Below the pieces are notes generated by a model, which saw nothing but the letters and a program-made list of their open reading frames with translations, did not search any database and was not told where the DNA came from. Below are positions 5,922 to 10,082 of a stretch of 10,082 bases of DNA, in pieces. Both the position numbers and the translations under genes were made by a program. Each line of letters begins with the position of its first letter. Positions within the stretch are counted from its first letter, which is position 1. The stretch is from Gammaproteobacteria bacterium (GTDB lineage: Bacteria; Pseudomonadota; Gammaproteobacteria; Pseudomonadales; GM7GCV1): the NCBI GenBank assembly GCA_030830945.1, contig JAURLY010000207.1, positions 1-10,082 on the forward strand, written 5' to 3'.

Positions 5922-6722
5922 TTATTTAGGTTGAGCGCTAAAAGCGTAGCCGTTTATGCCGTCAGATAAAGAGCTCATCAAGTACAAGTAGAGCGGCATA
6001 TGATCTTCAGGGGCGGCAACAGTGGCCGGATTTTCGGCTGGGTAGGCTCTGGCTCGCATTTTTGTTCGTGTGGCGCCAGGGTCTATGGAGTTCACGCAAA
6101 TAGGCAATGCGCCATCCATTTCATCGGCCAAAACCTGCATCAGGCCTTCAGTGCCAAACTTGCTTACCGCATAGGCTCCCCAGTGCGCGCGTCCATTTCG
6201 GCCTACACTGGAGGAGGTAAAAATAATCCTGCCCGCGGGACCTCGCTCCAGCACTGGGAGCATAGCTTTGGTCAACATGAACCCGGACCTCAGGTTAACG
6301 TTCATGCAGGCATCCCAATCGCTCAGATAATAGCCGGAAATAGGGCGTCTGGTCCCGAGCACCCCGGCATTATGCAAAATGCCGTCAAGTCCCCCCAGGC
6401 CTTCCTCTATCGCGATCGACATCTGGTCGTAGTCATGTTCATCTGCCCCGGCAAAATCGATGGGATAGATCGTTGGCTCTGCATTGATCCCAAGTTTCTT
6501 CTGGGCTTCCATGATCAAGTCATAGGTGGTTTCCAGTTTGGGAACTGTTTTTCCCGCCAAAATCACTCTCGCGCCATGACTACCGTAAGCAACTGAAGCA
6601 GCACGACCTATGCCATCACCCGCCCCCGTAACAAGCACAATCCGACCGGCAAGTAGATCGACCGGATATTCGAGTTTTTGAATTTCTTCGTTGCTTAAAG
6701 GCTCTTTGTTTTCTATGGGCAT
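5922..6722 (-). CDS. yciK: YciK-type short-chain dehydrogenase/reductase
   Basis: This is a classical SDR oxidoreductase using NAD(P)(H); the physiological substrate of YciK is not established. The 266-residue product carries the cofactor motif TGAGDGIG at 32-39, the structural HNAGVLG at 117-123, and the catalytic Ser (S171 or S172) with Y184 and K188 in YAVSK. The N-terminal YPVDLLAGRIVLVTGAGDGIG block is characteristic of YciK. It is probably cytoplasmic. It follows mupP after 66 bases, in the ubiG-mupP-yciK order known from Pseudomonas. A GAG seven bases before the ATG is a weak ribosome site. The gap to mupP contains a possible internal promoter. Confidence 0.92.
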   Translation of the reverse strand: MPIENKEPLSNEEIQKLEYPVDLLAGRIVLVTGAGDGIGRAASVAYGSHGARVILAGKTVPKLETTYDLIMEAQKKLGINAEPTIYPIDFAGADEHDYDQMSIAIEEGLGGLDGILHNAGVLGTRRPISGYYLSDWDACMNVNLRSGFMLTKAMLPVLERGPAGRIIFTSSSVGRNGRAHWGAYAVSKFGTEGLMQVLADEMDGALPICVNSIDPGATRTKMRARAYPAENPATVAAPEDHMPLYLYLMSSLSDGINGYAFSAQPK

Positions 6723-6775
6723 AGATACTCGTGATGGATAGATTAGAGATAAGTTTAAGGGTAGTTTAGAGAGAA

Positions 6776-6781
6776 ATTATA
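6776..6781 (-). promoter_or_regulatory. Possible internal -10 box upstream of yciK
   Basis: The - strand reads TATAAT inside a 15-base imperfect inverted repeat (6771-6785, GAGA...TCTC), in the 66-base gap after mupP. No good -35 is present; the nearest is TTAAAC at 16-base spacing. If used, it would give yciK its own transcript with a leader of about 45 bases. Confidence 0.28.
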
Positions 6782-6788
6782 TCTCGAA

Positions 6789-7448
6789 TTAAAACGCGTT
6801 TAAGACGATATCGGGAAGTTGATCAGGGGTTTGAATGCAATAATCCGCCTGCCAGTCAGATGGGTCTACCTGAGAGTCAATATAGCCCCATTCTACGGCA
6901 ACAGTTTTCATTCCGGCACGCTTCCCTGCCTGTATATCGCGCTCATGATCACCAACATACAGGCAACTTTGCGGATTGGCGTTGACCTCTTTTGCTGCGA
7001 TGAACAGGCCCTCTGGGTCTGGTTTGGTTTGCACCACATGATCCGGGCAAACCAGGGTTGCGCAACCTGGTGTTAAAAAGTCAATTATCGGTTTGGAGAA
7101 CCGAACCGGCTTATTGGTCACAACTCCCCAGGGAATGCCATTCTCCTCAAGCAACTCGATGGTTTTATCCAGACCATGAAACAATCGGGTTTTGTCGGTC
7201 AGGCAATCCGCATAATAATTTAACAAGGTTTCCCTGAGTCGGTTAAATTCCGGATGGTCTTGCCCAATATCAAATGCTGACTCGATGATTCCCACGGAGC
7301 CATTGGTAACCCAGGTGCGCAGGATCGCTATATCCAAAGGCTGGCGTGATTCGGCTTCCAGTACGAGATTGGTGGCCGTATGAAAATCCAGGGCGGTGTC
7401 CAGAAGTGTGCCATCCAGATCAAAAAATACTGCTTGAGGTAGGGACAT
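6789..7448 (-). CDS. mupP: N-acetylmuramic acid 6-phosphate phosphatase MupP (HAD family)
   Basis: MupP removes the phosphate from MurNAc-6-phosphate in the recycling route that continues through AmgK and MurU to UDP-MurNAc, a path that lowers fosfomycin sensitivity in Pseudomonas. The 219-residue product is a HAD phosphatase. Motif I is FFDLDGTLLDT (8-18; nucleophile D10, acid/base D12), motif II is VVTNK (T111), motif III is TKPDP (K142), and motif IV is GDHERD (166-171; D167, D171). A helical cap lies between about 18 and 90. By sequence alone it could be called Gph, a phosphoglycolate phosphatase. I prefer MupP because the gene sits between ubiG and yciK exactly as in Pseudomonas. It starts two bases after the ubiG stop, so translation is probably coupled. 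Confidence 0.85.
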   Translation of the reverse strand: MSLPQAVFFDLDGTLLDTALDFHTATNLVLEAESRQPLDIAILRTWVTNGSVGIIESAFDIGQDHPEFNRLRETLLNYYADCLTDKTRLFHGLDKTIELLEENGIPWGVVTNKPVRFSKPIIDFLTPGCATLVCPDHVVQTKPDPEGLFIAAKEVNANPQSCLYVGDHERDIQAGKRAGMKTVAVEWGYIDSQVDPSDWQADYCIQTPDQLPDIVLNAF

Positions 7449-7450
7449 AA

Positions 7451-8161
7451 CTAGGCGGGTTTCCTTGCATGGATAAGATAATTCACATCCACGTCATCAC
7501 TGCTTAAACGAAATTTCCCGTTGAACGGGTTGTACAACATGCCGGTGATTTCACTAACTTCGAGCCCAGCATTACGGATGCATTGGCTTAACTCTGATGG
7601 GCGAATGAATTTTTTGTACTCGTGTGTGCCCTTGGGTAGCAATCCGGCTATGTATTCGGCGCCCACAATTGCCAGCAAAAATGCTTTTGGATTGCGGTTA
7701 ATAGTCGAGAAGTAAAGATTGCTGCCCGGTTTGGCAAGCTTGGCACAGGCGGTGATGACAGACTGTGGTTCAGGCACGTGTTCCAACATTTCAAGGCAGC
7801 TGACGACATCAAAGCTTCCAGGTTGTGCATCAGCCAGGTCTTCTGCAGTGATGCGCTGGTAATCGACCTGCATACCGGATTCCAGTGCGTGTAACCTGGC
7901 CACCGACAATGGCGCTTCTCCCATATCTATGCCGGTCACAACGGCACCTCGTTTGGCCATATCCTCGGTGAGAATGCCACCCCCACATCCTACATCCAGA
8001 TATGTTTTTCCGGCTACGGGTGATTTTCCATCAATAAAGTCTGCCCGTACCGGATTCATCTGGTGTAAAGGCTTAAACTCACCATCTGGGTCCCACCAGC
8101 GTGACGCCAAGGCGTCAAACTTGGCAATTTCGGCATGATCTATATTAGGTTTCTCTGTCAT
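7451..8161 (-). CDS. ubiG: Ubiquinone biosynthesis O-methyltransferase UbiG
   Basis: UbiG carries out the two SAM-dependent O-methylations of ubiquinone biosynthesis, at the membrane surface. The 236-residue product (E. coli about 240) has an N-terminal FDALASRWWDPDGEFKPLHQMNP block (15-37) typical of UbiG, the SAM-binding LDVGCGGG (55-62), the acidic GID (77-79), SCLEMLEHVP (121-130) and the C-terminal GTHEYKKFIRPSEL segment (178-191). The ATG is preceded by only a weak ribosome site (AGG about ten bases upstream). It lies 25 bases after mtaD and two bases before mupP, so the three are very probably one transcript. Its by-product S-adenosylhomocysteine is a substrate of the MtaD family. Confidence 0.97.
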   Translation of the reverse strand: MTEKPNIDHAEIAKFDALASRWWDPDGEFKPLHQMNPVRADFIDGKSPVAGKTYLDVGCGGGILTEDMAKRGAVVTGIDMGEAPLSVARLHALESGMQVDYQRITAEDLADAQPGSFDVVSCLEMLEHVPEPQSVITACAKLAKPGSNLYFSTINRNPKAFLLAIVGAEYIAGLLPKGTHEYKKFIRPSELSQCIRNAGLEVSEITGMLYNPFNGKFRLSSDDVDVNYLIHARKPA

Positions 8162-8186
8162 TGTTAGCGCCTGTTAATACATGATT

Positions 8187-9509
8187 TTACGCTTTGCCAG
8201 CGATTCGGTTTGCCCATTCCTGACTTTTAGCAAGCAGCTCCTGCTCATTGATTGTGCTGAGTTCGCCATTTTTAAGTAACTGATGCCCACTAACCCAGCT
8301 GTTAGTCACCTGACTGGAATCACAGGCATAAACCAACTGGGATGCCACATTAAAAAGTGGCTGGGAATGGATCTGTCCCAGATCAACGCTGATCATGTCT
8401 GCCTGTTTGCCAACTTCCAGGCTGCCAGTTTTTGTATCGATTCCCATTATCCTGGCGCCTTCGATGGTCGCCATTGCCAAGGATTCAAAGGCATTGAGTG
8501 ACCTTGGGTCTTGGCTGTTAATTTTTGCCGTGAGACTGGCAGCATTCATCTCGGAAAACATATCCAGTCGATTATTGCTTGCTGCGCCATCAGTTCCTAG
8601 TGCAATTCGAATGTTCGATTCGCGCAATTTGTCTACAGGGCAAATACCGCTGGCCAGTTTCGTGTTTGATTTGGGGCAGTGTATGACAGAGCTGTTGTAT
8701 CGCCCGAGCAGCTCTATATCGGTATCAATCAGTTGGGTCATGTGAACCGTTTCTGTTCTTGGTCCTAGAATGCCTAGTTTCTCCATACGTTCTATGGGGC
8801 GCACTCCGTGGAGCTTAAGCGAGTCTTGCACCTCCTGCGCGACCTCATGCAGATGCAAATGAATATGTGCATCAAGTTCTTCCGAAAGCATGGCTATGCG
8901 CTCAAAAGTTTTGTCCTCGACTGTGTAGGGTGCGTGTGGTGCAAATGCCACATCGATTAACTCGTGGCTTTTGAAGTTGTCCCTTAACGCTAACCCTTTG
9001 TGTATGTACTCATCGGAATTGCGTCCCCAGGCGGTGGGGAATTCAAACACGGGAAAGGCAACTCGCATTCGTATGCCTGCGCCAACAGCTACTTCTGCCG
9101 CCACCTCCGGGAAAAAATAAGAATCGGAAAAGCAGGTAGTCCCCGAACGGATCATTTCGGCGATGGCATGACGAGTGCCGTCACGAACAAAGTCTTTGCT
9201 TACCCAGCGGCTCTCGGCTGGCCAGATATGGTTTTCCAGCCAGTCGTTTAGCTCAAGGTCATCTGCATAGCCACGCAGCAAGGTCATTGCAGCGTGACCA
9301 TGGGCATTAATTAATCCGGGTATCAATACCTGGTTTGGCAGTTTGAGGGTTTCGTTTGCCTCATACCGGCGTTTGGCCTCGGCTATTGGCAGCAGTGCCT
9401 GAATTTGCCCTTGATGGATTACCAGAGCGCAGTCTTCATAGACTTGCTCGGCGGGCACAATGGGTAATATCCACTGTGGCTCCAGAATCAGATCAACCTG
9501 TTCTCGCAT
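8187..9509 (-). CDS. mtaD: 5-methylthioadenosine/S-adenosylhomocysteine deaminase (TRZ/ATZ amidohydrolase)
   Basis: This cytoplasmic metal-dependent deaminase converts methylthioadenosine to methylthioinosine; family members also act on S-adenosylhomocysteine. The 440-residue product shows the amidohydrolase metal sites: HxH in NAHGHAAM (H70, H72), the HLHLHE segment (217-222, with H219 the likely ligand and E222 catalytic), and D307 in GTDGAASNN. APHAPYTV (190-197) and VHMTQL (255-260) are also typical. The C-terminal TGSLEVGKQADMISVD block (361-376) closes the composite beta domain. In Pseudomonas the orthologue sits next to ubiG and feeds methylthioinosine phosphorylase. Other TRZ/ATZ deaminases look similar, so substrate choice rests partly on context. 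ATG at 9509 is the chosen start; the ribosome site is weak. Confidence 0.9.
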   Translation of the reverse strand: MREQVDLILEPQWILPIVPAEQVYEDCALVIHQGQIQALLPIAEAKRRYEANETLKLPNQVLIPGLINAHGHAAMTLLRGYADDLELNDWLENHIWPAESRWVSKDFVRDGTRHAIAEMIRSGTTCFSDSYFFPEVAAEVAVGAGIRMRVAFPVFEFPTAWGRNSDEYIHKGLALRDNFKSHELIDVAFAPHAPYTVEDKTFERIAMLSEELDAHIHLHLHEVAQEVQDSLKLHGVRPIERMEKLGILGPRTETVHMTQLIDTDIELLGRYNSSVIHCPKSNTKLASGICPVDKLRESNIRIALGTDGAASNNRLDMFSEMNAASLTAKINSQDPRSLNAFESLAMATIEGARIMGIDTKTGSLEVGKQADMISVDLGQIHSQPLFNVASQLVYACDSSQVTNSWVSGHQLLKNGELSTINEQELLAKSQEWANRIAGKA

Positions 9510-9549
9510 TGCTCGCTGAATTTACCACGTTGAGTTTGGGCGCATTGGA

Positions 9550-9555
9550 ATTGTA
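9550..9555 (-). promoter_or_regulatory. Possible -10 box of an mtaD promoter
   Basis: The - strand reads TACAAT 40 bases before the mtaD ATG, a five-of-six match. No good -35 is seen at 16-18 bases; the expected position falls in the hairpin at 9562-9581. The call is tentative. Confidence 0.25.
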
Positions 9556-9561
9556 TGCCTG

Positions 9562-9581
9562 AGCCCGTAGGAAAGCGGGCT
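9562..9581. other. GC-rich hairpin between the SIP gene and mtaD
   Basis: AGCCCG (9562-9567) and CGGGCT (9576-9581) pair around an eight-base loop, 17 bases past the end of the upstream gene. On the - strand no T run follows. On the + strand only ATTTTA follows. It may weaken readthrough into mtaD but is not a textbook terminator. Confidence 0.4.
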
Positions 9582-9597
9582 ATTTTAACAACAAAAA

Positions 9598-10082
9598 TTA
9601 GTTGCCGTTGGCTTCGTTGTCGCGTCGTTTGATAAGTTTGTGCTCGTCTTCACTGACGCCGTTTTTCCAGTAACTGCTTGCGTAAACATCAAACCGATCC
9701 ACTTTTTTCTCTTGTCGAAAATAATGCCGAAGCTTGCGCATCTTGGAAAATTCACAAGCAGTCCAGACAGCGGCGCGGCCATTGTAAAATGGCAGTTCGC
9801 GCACACGGTCGAGCAAAATATCGTTATCTTCGCCAGGATTTGGGTTGATTACCCAATGCATCTCAATGCCATCAGGTTTGCTCAATTCCTGTTTGTCGCT
9901 CGACTCGATGATTTCCATCACAAAATATCCTTTTGCCTCGTCCGGAAGGGTTTTTAGGTTCGCCGTCAGGGCAGGGAGCGCGGTCATATCGCCAACCATG
10001 AAAAACCAATCGGCGGATGTGTCAATCATATTTCCCGCTCCTGGTCCGGAGATAGTTATACGGTTTCCGGGTTTGGCATTTA
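9598..10082 (-). CDS. Siderophore-interacting protein (ferric-siderophore reductase), 3' part
   Basis: The SIP family are FAD-containing ferredoxin-reductase-like proteins that reduce ferric siderophores in the cytoplasm to release iron. The reading frame is open to the right edge of the window, so the start lies outside; the ATG at 10029 is internal, because in-frame codons upstream continue AKPGNRITISGPGAGNM. About 161 residues are visible. They include the end of the FAD-binding domain (ISGPGAG) and the SIP domain, with WFFMVGDMTALPA, where GD.TALPA is the family hallmark. They also include an AVWTACEFSKMRKLRHYF segment, and an end rich in charge with the typical YWKNGVSEDEHKL. Its stop lies 88 bases upstream of mtaD, with a hairpin between, so cotranscription is uncertain. 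The functional partner (siderophore type) cannot be read from this piece. Confidence 0.9.
   Translation of the reverse strand, partial: NAKPGNRITISGPGAGNMIDTSADWFFMVGDMTALPALTANLKTLPDEAKGYFVMEIIESSDKQELSKPDGIEMHWVINPNPGEDNDILLDRVRELPFYNGRAAVWTACEFSKMRKLRHYFRQEKKVDRFDVYASSYWKNGVSEDEHKLIKRRDNEANGN

Noticed and set aside
6000..6596. 198-codon open frame on the + strand inside yciK
   Set aside because: It is long for a shadow, but it is antisense to an SDR gene with all catalytic motifs intact. The translation has no domain and no ribosome site is evident.
1..10082. Search for mobile element, toxin-antitoxin, CRISPR or phage defence genes
   Set aside because: No transposase, integrase, direct-repeat array, toxin-like pair or defence domain is visible. 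Apart from the small Arg-rich gene, every complete gene belongs to a known chromosomal family.

Overview
The window looks like chromosomal DNA of a gammaproteobacterium of the Pseudomonadales/Cellvibrionales/Oceanospirillales type. Evidence: NhaB, NudC, SohB, TtcA and YciK are all clearly of the gammaproteobacterial kind, and the order mtaD-ubiG-mupP-yciK is the one I know from Pseudomonas. Base composition is moderate and fairly even, with AT-rich gaps. I see no insertion sequence, prophage gene, CRISPR array, tRNA or rRNA. Coding density is high and no gene-free stretch exceeds about 170 bases.

Layout. 1-172 is a short leader with a possible promoter. ttcA (+) follows and converges on nhaB (-), with a bidirectional terminator between them. 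nhaB diverges from nudC across an AT-rich gap. nudC, sohB and a small Arg/Asp-rich gene run on the + strand as a probable operon that ends at a second bidirectional terminator. The rest is on the - strand. In transcription order it is a siderophore-interacting protein gene (cut by the window's right edge), mtaD, ubiG, mupP, yciK, and then a stand-alone parA-type ATPase gene that converges on the small gene.

Roles. Most genes are household maintenance: tRNA C32 thiolation (TtcA), sodium/proton exchange (NhaB), NAD(H)/NAD-cap hydrolysis (NudC), inner-membrane proteolysis (SohB), methylthioadenosine/S-adenosylhomocysteine clearance (MtaD), ubiquinone O-methylation (UbiG), peptidoglycan recycling (MupP) and an SDR oxidoreductase (YciK). 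MtaD and UbiG sit side by side: UbiG makes S-adenosylhomocysteine and the MtaD family can deaminate it.

The least ordinary part is 4700-5900. It holds a 76-residue protein in which 64% of residues are charged and nine Arg-Arg pairs recur, and a ParA-like ATPase with no ParB partner in view. The parA upstream gap carries two related palindromes, one of which covers a perfect TATAAT. I read this as an autoregulated or partner-regulated orphan ParA. I do not see convincing evidence for a wholly new multi-gene system in this window.
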